64,000 bases of DNA, taken from the NCBI GenBank assembly GCA_943788115.1, contig CALSPA010000003.1, positions 1-64,000 of the forward strand, written 5' to 3'. The notes beneath the pieces are model-generated. The model was given only the letters and a program-made list of their open reading frames with translations, was not told the DNA's origin and searched no databases. Every line of letters starts with the position of its first letter. Positions within the stretch are counted from its first letter, which is position 1. The translations under genes were made by a program, and so were the position numbers. This document shows positions 29,722-39,657 of this stretch, one piece after another. The DNA is from an uncultured Flavobacteriales bacterium. GTDB lineage: Bacteria; Bacteroidota; Bacteroidia; Flavobacteriales_D; Parvicellaceae.

Positions 29722-32385
29722 TTAATACCCCTCAGGTGATATTGTATAAGCAATTATCTTGCCTTTATAAACCGTAACTAACTCTAGCAAGCCATCTCTA
29801 TTCAAATCACCAATTACAGATTTCAAAGACCCTGGAACGGGGAAAACATCATTAGCACTTAAATTAGAATCAAATAAGTATATTTCTTCCTGTTTATTGT
29901 TTTCAATTAAAATGTATTTTTCTGACTCACCTAGAATAGTCAAGTTCTCATCAACTTGAAAATTAAAACTCTCAAATATTCCTAATTTTTTATCAGGTCC
30001 ATAGTTCGCTATTTTTTCAGCTATACTAACAACGTATTCGAAAATACCATTTCCAGAAAAATCAACAACATGGATTAATGGCGATTCATTAGAATATGAA
30101 GAATCAAGGGCAATTTTTTCGGCAAAGTTTCCAGACAGTGCCTTTTCAACAACTCTAGAAGAGCTATCTATATAAATCAACTTAGAGTCTTCAACAGATT
30201 TGCCTTTACTAAACTGAATCTCTTCAGATTTTAAGTCAAGTAAAGAAAAAGAAGGATTATATCTAGTCTCTCCTCTTCTATTTAAAAAATACATCTCCCC
30301 AGATTTATCATAAAAAAACAAGTAATCTTTTCCTGAAATTGAAAAATATTTAATCGATGTGGTCACTCTCTTTTTTGCTTGAAATATATTCCATCCATTA
30401 ACTTCTTTACCTTCTCCATTATAATTGTATATTTTATTGTCTGCACAAGCAATTAAAATTCTATAATCTAATTTTCCATCATAATCTATTACAGACACAG
30501 AATTTGTTGCCTCTGATTTTAATGCAATAGGGTTGTCAAAAACTTGCTTACCGTTTATATCTAGTAAATAAATATGTGTTTTAGTATTAAAAAGCATTTG
30601 CCACTTACCATTTTTGTAAAGATCTATTTGCTTCACATCCCCCATGATTTGACCATCAATTTTCTTTGACCATTTTATTCTACCATTAGCACTAATTAAA
30701 TGAATTTTGTTATTTAATTCTTGTACTAAAACTTCCGATGTATTTGTTCTATGATTTTTACATAATTGAGGCTTGATAGAAATACTATCTAAATCTAACA
30801 ACCACAAATATTTTGATTCCTCCATGTTTGATTGTCCAATTGACATAACAAAAGAATGATGACGGCTTTCCTGTTCTAAAGAAGAAGATTCAACAGCCAA
30901 TCCATCAACCTTATTAAAAATACTAGATAAACCCATCGACTCTAAACTCATACTCTGCTTTATTGAAGCATTTAACAACTTAAGCATTGTTTCACCAGAT
31001 ATAAACAGTTCTTTACTAGTGTGAGAAGAAAGATATTGATTAGAAAACCTACGGTACAAACTATTCTCTTTAGAATTAGAATTTCTAGATAAATCTTTAA
31101 TTATTTTAATCAATCCCTCTTTAGATGAAATAACAAAATAATTTTCAATTAGAATTAAATATCTATTCTTATCAGGAAGATCAAACCCAAAGAAATTAAC
31201 AAAATCTAAATCAGAAAGTACAAGGGCCTCAAATCCATTTGATAAAACAATTGAGGTGTCCACATTATATACTTTTTTCAATAAATCAAATGCGTTAACA
31301 GAACCCAATTCTTCAACAAAAACAGCTTCATGTAATTGTCTTAAATTATCTTTAAAACAAACTTTAACAACTTCATTTCCAAGCAATTTTTTCAGCTCTT
31401 GATCTAGTTGACAGTTACATTTGTTCTCAATGTCTTCAATTGACAGCCTAGAACTCTTTAAAAGAGAATTTATGTCTTTAATTGAATGCCGCTCCAACGA
31501 TGAAATATTAGATGGGAATTGGCCATCTCCTTGCTTACTAATCGACTCTTGAAAAGGAAGATAGTCAGGCCTTAGAGTATCCATAGATAATGCAGACAAC
31601 CCGGACAACATAATACTATTGGGCTTTAATAGTAGGTCTAGTTCAATCCAATCAAGAAATTCATTTGAGCTACTAATTTGACTTACAAATTGTTCATTAA
31701 AAAAATTATTCAAAAATCCAGTCAATTGCTTTTTTTGAAAAAAAAGATGGAAATTACTAGAAGGACTTGCTGACAAGCGCAATTGTGAAAAAGTAGTGTT
31801 AGTTAACAAATTTGTATTGCTTTCTAATTGTAACAATGATTTATTCATTAATTCTTCAGAAGAGGTTATAAGAAAAAATGGTTCTTGATATGAAACAAAA
31901 TATTTTGAAGAATCAATCGACAGTTCTATAAATTCTGAAGATTTTATATTTATAGTAGAAGACTTTTGCGCTATTGAATTAAAAAAATCAACAACACTTT
32001 CATAGTCAATCAACTCGCAATTTGTAACTGTCAAAAAATCATAAGTTTCACTGTATGGATGAACACTTATGACTGTGTTTTTATCAATGAACAATCTTTG
32101 TAAAGCACTAGTCTCTGATATTATTGAATCCACCTTTTTAAGATGAACATCAATAGAATTAACTTTTTCATTTGCAAGAAATTCTTTCCAGATTAAGTTA
32201 GTTTCAGAAAATGTAGACCAAACTTGTTGTAATTCATTACTCTCTAAAATAATTGCAGCATCTAGAGGAATCGCTGCAAAAGGATCTTGCTGTTTTAACA
32301 ATGCATTATTTAGCTGCTGAAAAACAGAATAGCATAAAAAGCCGCAAAGAAATGTTAATATTGTTATGATAGTAAGTCTATACAA
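29722..32385 (-). CDS. membrane-anchored DUF3352-like protein with C-terminal beta-propeller-like region
   Basis: N-terminal TM; 'DPFAAIPLDAAIILESNELQQVWSTFSETN'; C-terminal 'IIAYTISPEGY' following repeat-like region. Confidence 0.55.
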   Translation of the reverse strand: MYRLTIITILTFLCGFLCYSVFQQLNNALLKQQDPFAAIPLDAAIILESNELQQVWSTFSETNLIWKEFLANEKVNSIDVHLKKVDSIISETSALQRLFIDKNTVISVHPYSETYDFLTVTNCELIDYESVVDFFNSIAQKSSTINIKSSEFIELSIDSSKYFVSYQEPFFLITSSEELMNKSLLQLESNTNLLTNTTFSQLRLSASPSSNFHLFFQKKQLTGFLNNFFNEQFVSQISSSNEFLDWIELDLLLKPNSIMLSGLSALSMDTLRPDYLPFQESISKQGDGQFPSNISSLERHSIKDINSLLKSSRLSIEDIENKCNCQLDQELKKLLGNEVVKVCFKDNLRQLHEAVFVEELGSVNAFDLLKKVYNVDTSIVLSNGFEALVLSDLDFVNFFGFDLPDKNRYLILIENYFVISSKEGLIKIIKDLSRNSNSKENSLYRRFSNQYLSSHTSKELFISGETMLKLLNASIKQSMSLESMGLSSIFNKVDGLAVESSSLEQESRHHSFVMSIGQSNMEESKYLWLLDLDSISIKPQLCKNHRTNTSEVLVQELNNKIHLISANGRIKWSKKIDGQIMGDVKQIDLYKNGKWQMLFNTKTHIYLLDINGKQVFDNPIALKSEATNSVSVIDYDGKLDYRILIACADNKIYNYNGEGKEVNGWNIFQAKKRVTTSIKYFSISGKDYLFFYDKSGEMYFLNRRGETRYNPSFSLLDLKSEEIQFSKGKSVEDSKLIYIDSSSRVVEKALSGNFAEKIALDSSYSNESPLIHVVDFSGNGIFEYVVSIAEKIANYGPDKKLGIFESFNFQVDENLTILGESEKYILIENNKQEEIYLFDSNLSANDVFPVPGSLKSVIGDLNRDGLLELVTVYKGKIIAYTISPEGY

Positions 32386-32481
32386 TTGAAATAGTTATAA
32401 AATCAAAAATAACTTTATCCCTATTAAACATCACTAAGTCTAAGCCAAATATATACACAATTGTCTGTGTATTGAAAGTGA

Positions 32482-33498
32482 TTATTTAAAAAATATGGCA
32501 TGAGGGTTAATCCCTAACGTGGTAGAATCCAAAGCATCTCCTTGAGAATTAAATCTAAATAGTTTACCTGCCTGAACAAAATCAATTGCATCTGAAATGT
32601 AAATATCATTTGAATTTGGATGCACACCTAGCCCGTAGAAATAACCAGAACCTGAATTAACAATTGAATTAATCACACTAGTTTGATCAACATCCAAATT
32701 ATTCACTCCATTAGCTAGCCAATAAAGCTTATCTAAATCGTTATTTATACATAATTCTGAAGCTGAAGAATTAAGTTGAATAACTTGCTCTGTCACAAAA
32801 GTAGATAAATCAATCCTTTCCAATGTCCCATCATTTGCTCCCCAATTCCCAGAACAAATCACCCACATTTTGTTGTTTTTATCCAAAACTAAATCTAAAG
32901 GCGATGCAGCTGTTGAAATTGAATCTACTAATTCGTGAGTTGAAACATCAATCTTGTATATCAAACTTGCACCTGGACAAGAAACATAGGCATAATTGTT
33001 TTGAACTAACACAGCTTCAGTCCAACCTGAAACAACTATATTACTAGTAATATTCTTAGTGTTCAAATCTACAACTTGAATAGAGCTTGAATAAAGATCT
33101 GTAACATAAGCATTATAATTACTAATTTTCACTATTTCCCTAGGGCTAGTAAATCCAGTAATCACTCCTTGAGATATAAAATTGGCAGAATCTATTATTT
33201 CTATTTTTCCAGAATTATTTACAACTATATATAAGTTTTCATCTATTGAAGCTATAGATTGCACAACATCTCCAAGTGAATAATTATTTTGTTGATCAAA
33301 ATAATTATTCAACCCTTCGTTAGAAGATGAACTATATAAAGAAAGGGAACCATTTCCTGTTCCAAAATTACCCTCACAAGCGATCAAAACATCATAGAAA
33401 GCTTCAGTTTCTGTTGAATTATTATTTGTTTGAGGACCAACATCTTTTCTACAAGAAAAGAAAGATGTAACTACTAGTACTAAAAGGATTTTTTTCAT
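32482..33498 (-). CDS. YncE/DUF5074-type beta-propeller surface lipoprotein, probable BtuG-like B12-binding protein
   Basis: Lipobox 'VVTSFFSCRKDVGP'; propeller repeats 'ALVQNNYAYVSCPGASLIYKIDVSTHELVDSI'; 6 bp downstream of a BtuB-like receptor with an upstream cobalamin riboswitch. Confidence 0.75.
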   Translation of the reverse strand: MKKILLVLVVTSFFSCRKDVGPQTNNNSTETEAFYDVLIACEGNFGTGNGSLSLYSSSSNEGLNNYFDQQNNYSLGDVVQSIASIDENLYIVVNNSGKIEIIDSANFISQGVITGFTSPREIVKISNYNAYVTDLYSSSIQVVDLNTKNITSNIVVSGWTEAVLVQNNYAYVSCPGASLIYKIDVSTHELVDSISTAASPLDLVLDKNNKMWVICSGNWGANDGTLERIDLSTFVTEQVIQLNSSASELCINNDLDKLYWLANGVNNLDVDQTSVINSIVNSGSGYFYGLGVHPNSNDIYISDAIDFVQAGKLFRFNSQGDALDSTTLGINPHAIFFK

Positions 33499-33504
33499 GA
33501 TTAT

Positions 33505-35409
33505 TTATTTTTTTAGGTTTATTTTAAGATTTAATAGGAAGTGGGTTCCAGGCATGGGCCTATTTGCAACAACATGATAATCTTCATTAAAAAGATTAAT
33601 AATTTTTAAACCCGCTACTAATTGTTTACCAGTAATGAAATTACTACTCCAATCAATTCCGATATCAGCTGGAAAGTAATGGGGTAAAAAACTATTGTTG
33701 TCACTATCAATATAAACGCTTCCAACAAGAGACTGACTATAAAAAAATCTAAACTTCTTATATACCAATTCAACATCAAGCTGTGCTTGATGAGCTGGAA
33801 CATAAATAAGTTGTTTGTTTATAGAAGCATCATTAATGTTAAAAGAATGAATTGTAGTTGCATTTAGATAATTATATTGAATGTCTAATTCAAAATTGAC
33901 ATCTTTTAAAGAAACATCAAATTCAAGTTTAGACTCAAGTCCATAACGTTGAACTTCCTTTACATTTTCGGGAGACCACAACCCATTATTCATGGGGTAC
34001 CATATTATCCAATTAGAAGTTCGACCAAAAAATATTGAGGAAGAAAACATTAAATTTTCAGAAATATAAATCCGATTGTTGTTTTCAATTTCAAAACCAT
34101 TTTCTGGCAATAAATCAGGATTTCCGCCCGGGACCCAAAAACGATCATTTAACGTAGGAATTCTTGATGTTTTAGATGCATTAAATTGTGTATTCCATTT
34201 GCCATTTTTAAAGAAAGATTTTTTAAGTCCTATAGATGGGTTAGGAGAAAGAAAATTAAAATCTAGTAACTCTTGTCTTACAGCTAAATGATAATCTATT
34301 TTATTGATTTTTTGCTCCCACTTAACAAATAATGAAGATGTATTCTGACTTGAAACTTCTTCATAATAATCTGATTCAGCAATATCTTCTCGAATCATTA
34401 TAAATGCTTGTATTTTACCATTAATAGGTTTCAGATCTCTTGTTACTCTGTAATTGGCATGTAAAGAATTAATATTAAAATTCGAGAAAATACCCAAGGC
34501 AGTATCATTATAATTCATCAATTCATTAACAAAACCAACTTTCAAATCATGTCTTAGGTTTTTGCTTTTATTTTTAAACCCAATTAAAGTTTTAATTTGT
34601 TCATCATTTTGAAATTCTCCATTGTTAACAGCTCCAATTATAGATGCAATTTGCCTCCAACTATTTAGGTAATTTAATTTGAAATCTAATTGGCTTTTTT
34701 TATTAATCAACCAACCTATTTCTTGCATGAAAAAATGTTGATTCAATGATGCATTTTCTCTAATTAAATATTGTTCATTGGGGCTTGACACGTCTTTATA
34801 AGAGAAATTATTGAACGCAAAACGATGCAAATAGCCAGTAGAAAAATAAATTTTATCAGTAGAATAATTCATTTTCAAAATCGTCCTCTTAATACCGAAT
34901 GAACCTAAAACTTGCTGTGCGCTAAGAGCAATTCCCTTTTGAAAAAAGGAATTGGAATTCAAGCAAACAGCACCACCAATACCACCAGTTCCAGATGATA
35001 GACTAGCACCCCCCTTTTTTATTAATAGTGAATTATAAAAATCTATTGGCAATAACGTTAAATCTGTAACTCCAATAGAGGCAGTATTAACTGGAATACC
35101 ATTCCAGAACACCTGAGTTTGATTAGCACTTGAACCTCTTATGGATAAAGTTGCCAAATTACCAGCACCATATTGTTTTACAAATAAACCGTTAGACTTA
35201 CCTAGCAATTCTTCTGTAGTTTGACCAAAATATTTTGCCAATGCAGACGAATCAACATCAATTACAGAAAATGTGCTAACTCCTTCTTCTAACTTAGAGT
35301 CAAAGACAATATGTTCAGTTAGAGTATCAGATTGTGATATTACATTGCGAAAGGCCATCGTTAAGACGAGGCTACAAAAAAAATATTTTAAAACTAATTT
35401 TTTAATCAC
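33505..35409 (-). CDS. btuB: TonB-dependent receptor, BtuB-like (vitamin B12)
   Basis: Plug 'GNLATLSIRGSSANQTQVFWNGIPVN', 'GGIGGAVCL', C-terminal barrel; preceded by a cobalamin riboswitch. Confidence 0.85.
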   Translation of the reverse strand: MIKKLVLKYFFCSLVLTMAFRNVISQSDTLTEHIVFDSKLEEGVSTFSVIDVDSSALAKYFGQTTEELLGKSNGLFVKQYGAGNLATLSIRGSSANQTQVFWNGIPVNTASIGVTDLTLLPIDFYNSLLIKKGGASLSSGTGGIGGAVCLNSNSFFQKGIALSAQQVLGSFGIKRTILKMNYSTDKIYFSTGYLHRFAFNNFSYKDVSSPNEQYLIRENASLNQHFFMQEIGWLINKKSQLDFKLNYLNSWRQIASIIGAVNNGEFQNDEQIKTLIGFKNKSKNLRHDLKVGFVNELMNYNDTALGIFSNFNINSLHANYRVTRDLKPINGKIQAFIMIREDIAESDYYEEVSSQNTSSLFVKWEQKINKIDYHLAVRQELLDFNFLSPNPSIGLKKSFFKNGKWNTQFNASKTSRIPTLNDRFWVPGGNPDLLPENGFEIENNNRIYISENLMFSSSIFFGRTSNWIIWYPMNNGLWSPENVKEVQRYGLESKLEFDVSLKDVNFELDIQYNYLNATTIHSFNINDASINKQLIYVPAHQAQLDVELVYKKFRFFYSQSLVGSVYIDSDNNSFLPHYFPADIGIDWSSNFITGKQLVAGLKIINLFNEDYHVVANRPMPGTHFLLNLKINLKK

Positions 35410-35450
35410 TAACTAATTTTAAAAGCTTATAGAGAAACAGTACAAGAGTC

Positions 35451-35475
35451 CAACTTCATTAGAACAATGAAGTTG
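35451..35475 (-). promoter_or_regulatory. perfect 10-bp stem-loop in the riboswitch expression-platform region
   Basis: CAACTTCATT-AGAAC-AATGAAGTTG between riboswitch and btuB start; no strong U-run follows. Confidence 0.5.
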
Positions 35476-35519
35476 TTAAACCCTATGCCTTTTACCCGAA
35501 AGCTTAGTTTTTGTTAAAA

Positions 35520-35665
35520 GGCAGGTCTTCTGACTTACTTCACACTACAAGTCTTCCCAATTATTATCAGTGACAAATACGTAGTGCTGCTACTAAAGAT
35601 TACAGCTGCGGGAACAGTTCAGGCATCTCACCTGATTCCCTTTTAATTCTACTTTACAGTAGAAA
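35520..35665 (-). ncRNA. cobalamin riboswitch
   Basis: Reverse complement reads AAAAGGGAATCAGGTGAGATGCCTGAACTGTTCCCGCAGCTGTAATC...GTCACTG...TGGGAAGACTTG...AAGTCAGAAGACCTGCC, matching the conserved cobalamin riboswitch core. Confidence 0.95.
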
Positions 35666-35690
35666 CCAAATAACAAAACAAAACTAGTAA

Positions 35691-36220
35691 TTAATTGGAA
35701 GAAACAAATTTTAGTGAAGGAATTTTTGATTCAGCAAATGAAAAGGAGGAAAATAGTACAGCATTAAAACAAATGTCTCCAATAAGAGTGTTTTTAAAGA
35801 AGGGAATACCCATATAATAACATTCAATAAGCCCAGAAAAAGAAGATGGATAAAAACTTCCTTGAGCCCAAACAGCAAAATTTGTTATGAGGAAAAACAA
35901 AATTGATCCTAAAATAGATAGGCCCAAAACATTACCAACATTTAATTTTTTCATACTTATTCCTAAAACAACAACAAGGAAAAAACTTAAATATACCGCC
36001 CAAATCATAGAATGAAAACCAATAAAAATATCAGAAATAATAATTGCTGAAATGGGTATAATAAATGCTAATTTTCTATTTTTCATAAAAGCACCAGCAA
36101 AAAGAGCTGTTGCAGCAATTGGAGAAAAATTTGGATTTCAGAAAAATAAATATTTAAAAACGCTAAACAAAAAACAATAGCAGTTAGCACAATTACTCTA
36201 ACTTTATTTACACTTTTCAT
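35691..36220 (-). CDS. DUF6580-type ECF S-component-like membrane protein, apparently frameshifted near 36136
   Basis: MKSVNKVRVIVLTAIVFCLAFLNIYFSE / NPNFSPIAATALFAGAFMKNRKLAFIIPISAIIISDIFIGFHS joins if one A is restored. Confidence 0.7.
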
Positions 36221-36479
36221 ATGACTTATTTTTGTCAAAAATAGAAAGAATTAGTAAAAACTCTTAACTAATTAAATTAATGTTATGTGAAATTAACATA
36301 TAAATAGGTCTTTTTTTTGTTTTGTTTGATTATTATTTAAATACTTTTTGCACGAACTCAACAGATAAAAAAATTAAAAAAAAGAAAAGTAATTCAAAAT
36401 TGATTGTGGATAGTTTATTTATTTACATGTAAAATTTACACGTTTTTATAGAATTTTTACATATCACTATTCCTAATAG

Positions 36480-37079
36480 ATGAAAGATCAAGACAACAGT
36501 ATAGGCTTATTTCCTTTAAGAGTTTTTTTACTTCCGGGTGAACAAACTACTCTTCATATATATGAACCAAGATACCTTCAACTAATTAACGAATGTCATA
36601 AATCTGATAGTTATTTTGGAATACCTTTTCAGGGTAAAACAACATTGAGTGAATTTGGATCTTTAGTGAAAATTGTTCAAGTTTTAAAAAATTACGAAAA
36701 TGGGGAGTTGGACATTTTAGTTGAATGTGATCAAAATTTTAAGATAAATCAGTTTGAAGCCAAGAAAGAAAATAAATTATATCCATCAGGAACAATTTCT
36801 TTAATAAAAGACGTTGCTTTTATTCCTGAAAAGGCGTTACTAAATCAAGTTTCAATGTATTTACAACTACTTCTAGACAAAGACATTACAAGCGAATTAA
36901 GTGAGTTGTTATCTGAAAAAAACATCATAAAAGTTGTTAACCTTTCTGACGATGAAAAAATTAAATTTTTACGCTACAGTAATGAACGCAAAAATGAGTT
37001 TCTTTTGAGAAAAATAAAATTCATGCTTATACTATTAAAACAGGAGAAAAAAGTAGAGCAAAATTTTTATTTAAATTAA
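36480..37079 (+). CDS. LON peptidase substrate-binding domain-containing protein
   Basis: 'LFPLRVFLLPGEQTTLHIYEPRYLQLINEC', 'FGIPF'. Confidence 0.85.
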   Translation: MKDQDNSIGLFPLRVFLLPGEQTTLHIYEPRYLQLINECHKSDSYFGIPFQGKTTLSEFGSLVKIVQVLKNYENGELDILVECDQNFKINQFEAKKENKLYPSGTISLIKDVAFIPEKALLNQVSMYLQLLLDKDITSELSELLSEKNIIKVVNLSDDEKIKFLRYSNERKNEFLLRKIKFMLILLKQEKKVEQNFYLN

Positions 37080-38191
37080 GCTCTAATCTCCATTTCACTT
37101 TCTAATACATTCCAGATTTGATCAGCACTCTTATCCCAACTAAATTTATTAGATTGATTTAGCCCTTTTTCTCTAAATGAAGTAAAATTAGCTTCATTTA
37201 AGGCCTCTAAGTAACCTGCTTTGATAGATACAACTGAAAATGGATCTACGTAAATCACTGCATCGCCACCAACTTCTGGAATACTTGTTACATTACTGGC
37301 AACAACTGGAACTCCAGATTTCATTCCTTCTAAAACAGGGATACCAAAACCCTCAAAATAGGAGACATAAACTAATGCCTGACTATTTGCAACTAAAGTT
37401 GCCAGTTCGGATCCTGATTTCCTACCAATAAATTTTACATCATTAGAAATTGATGAGAGTAAACTATCTTTTTTCCACAAATAATCTCCTACAATTATAA
37501 AATCCAATGGTTCTTTATGTGTAGTTTTCAAGCTTTTAAAAGCTTCTAGCATTCTTTTAATATTTTTTCTTTTATGTAAAGCCCCTACATAAATAAAATA
37601 GGGAACACCATTATTCACTTCAAACAACTGAGTTGATCTTTGTTCCATACTAATTGGCAAATAATCTGTTCCAGCACCATTATGAACAACACTTATTAAA
37701 TCTTCATTTATTGAATATGATTTAGATATATCTTTTTTAGAAAACTGTGAAACAGTTATTATTTTATTAGCTTTTTTAGCAAATAATGGGAATTTCTTTA
37801 AATAATATTTAGTAATGTGAGCTGGTAAATCTTCCGGGTAATGCTCGAAGTTTAGATCATGAATTACAGCAACTTGAGGAACCTTTGTCCTCAGACTTAA
37901 CATTCCATCTGTAGAAAAAAATAAATCAACCTTGTGTTTTTTTAAAGCTCTAGTAACAGCATAATCAAACCAAATATTGAATAAAATCGGATGTCTTGCT
38001 TGAGGATGTAATACAACAGGAACAACATTGTCTGAAAAAATAAAATCTTCATTATATTCCCTATCAAAAAAGAATAAAAATTGATGATTTGGATGATTTT
38101 TAACAATCCTCTTTACCACTTCAAAAGTAAACCAACCAATTCCTTCGAGTTTATCTTTAATTAATAACCTTGTATTTATTGCAATTCGCAA
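37076..38191 (-). CDS. glycosyltransferase family 4-like (GT1 group) protein
   Basis: 'FIYVGALHKRKNIKRMLEAFKSL', 'ALVYVSYFEGFGIPVLEGMKSGVPVVASNVTSIPEVGGDA'. Confidence 0.92.
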   Translation of the reverse strand: MRIAINTRLLIKDKLEGIGWFTFEVVKRIVKNHPNHQFLFFFDREYNEDFIFSDNVVPVVLHPQARHPILFNIWFDYAVTRALKKHKVDLFFSTDGMLSLRTKVPQVAVIHDLNFEHYPEDLPAHITKYYLKKFPLFAKKANKIITVSQFSKKDISKSYSINEDLISVVHNGAGTDYLPISMEQRSTQLFEVNNGVPYFIYVGALHKRKNIKRMLEAFKSLKTTHKEPLDFIIVGDYLWKKDSLLSSISNDVKFIGRKSGSELATLVANSQALVYVSYFEGFGIPVLEGMKSGVPVVASNVTSIPEVGGDAVIYVDPFSVVSIKAGYLEALNEANFTSFREKGLNQSNKFSWDKSADQIWNVLESEMEIRA

Positions 38192-38292
38192 AATATATTT
38201 TTAAGTGAAACTAACTACTATCTAATAGAAGAACAACCAAAATTGAACATTTAATAGTATTTAATTGAAAAATAAATACTTTTATTACCCAG

Positions 38293-39273
38293 ATGAAATT
38301 TATAAATCTAATTGCTTTATGTTTTTGTTTATGGAGTTGTAGCAGTACAATTCCTATTGAAGATTTTTCAATTCAGAAGAGTAGCACTAACCCAGACTAT
38401 TCGAACTTAATGCATTGGGCAGCACACCCATTAAAAATCGACAAAGCTGATAAATTCCCTAAAAATTTCAATCAAGACACATCATTAACAGGAATAGATG
38501 TCTTTTTTATATACCCAACTTTACTTTTAAAGGGTAAAGAATGGAATGCCCGAATTGATGACAAAAAATTAAATAAAAAAATAGATAAAACAGCTATTAA
38601 ATATCAAGCCAATGTTTTTAATGGGCTGGCAGATATATACTCTCCTATTTACAGACAAATGCACATTCAAGGTTATAGAAGTCAAAAAAATGGAGTCAAA
38701 GCATTAAACTTTGCATACAAAGATGTTGAGTTGGCTTTTAAGTATTATTTAAAAAACTTTTATAACGGAAACAGAATAGTAATTGCTGCTCACAGCCAAG
38801 GAACTAATCATGCAGAAAGACTTCTAAAAGATTTTATTTTAAAAAATAATGAAATTGCTAAAAAAGTAGAACTTGCATATTTAATAGGAATGCCTATTGA
38901 AGAATTTTCTGATTCATTTCCAAAATGTAACGACCCTTTAGATTTAAATTGCTTTCTTACATGGAGAACATTTGCTAGTGGTCATTACCCAAATTATATA
39001 TATGGGGCTAATATAGCGGTTAACAACCCAATGACTTGGGAAAATGACTCTTTAGAAAGCGAATTCATTCTTCATAAAGGAATTTTAATGCAAAACAATA
39101 AAATTAGGTTTCAAAAATCTGTAAGTGCACAAGCACATCAAGGCTTATTATGGGTGGATTTTGAAAATATTCCTATGAGTAAACTATTTGAGAAAGAAAA
39201 CTATCACATAGCAGATTACAATTTATTTTGGAGTAACATACGTTCAAATTTTATAGAAAGAATGACTCAATAA
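38293..39273 (+). CDS. DUF3089 domain-containing (alpha/beta-hydrolase-like) lipoprotein
   Basis: Lipobox 'LWSCSSTIP'; 'DVFFIYPTLL', 'IVIAAHSQGTNHAERLL'. Confidence 0.82.
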   Translation: MKFINLIALCFCLWSCSSTIPIEDFSIQKSSTNPDYSNLMHWAAHPLKIDKADKFPKNFNQDTSLTGIDVFFIYPTLLLKGKEWNARIDDKKLNKKIDKTAIKYQANVFNGLADIYSPIYRQMHIQGYRSQKNGVKALNFAYKDVELAFKYYLKNFYNGNRIVIAAHSQGTNHAERLLKDFILKNNEIAKKVELAYLIGMPIEEFSDSFPKCNDPLDLNCFLTWRTFASGHYPNYIYGANIAVNNPMTWENDSLESEFILHKGILMQNNKIRFQKSVSAQAHQGLLWVDFENIPMSKLFEKENYHIADYNLFWSNIRSNFIERMTQ

Positions 39274-39657
39274 TCAATCTTTAGTAAACCAAAAAGCAAT
39301 CCAAATAAATAAAAATTGAAATGGCAACCTAACAACTGCCATGATACTACTAATTTCTAAAGCTTGTTGAGCCTCGATAGATTGGGCTAAATAAATATTT
39401 GCTGGAAAGACAGCAATTAATAATGCTATCAATCCATAAGAAGCCAATTTTCTTGTTTTAGAAAAAAACAAGAAAAACCCTAAAACACATTCAAAAAAAC
39501 CACTTAGGTAAACAAGTTCTAAACGAATAGGGAAATAAGGCGGCATTATTTTTAAAAAAAATGATGGGTAAAGAAAATGTGTTGTGCCAACCAACATATA
39601 AGAAAAAGCCATCAAATAAATGATTATTAATTTTACAATTGAAATTTTATTTTTCAT
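39274..39657 (-). CDS. DoxX family protein
   Basis: Four TM segments, 'YMLVGTTHFLYPSFFLKIMPPY', 'LSGFFECVLGFFLF'. Confidence 0.8.
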   Translation of the reverse strand: MKNKISIVKLIIIYLMAFSYMLVGTTHFLYPSFFLKIMPPYFPIRLELVYLSGFFECVLGFFLFFSKTRKLASYGLIALLIAVFPANIYLAQSIEAQQALEISSIMAVVRLPFQFLFIWIAFWFTKD

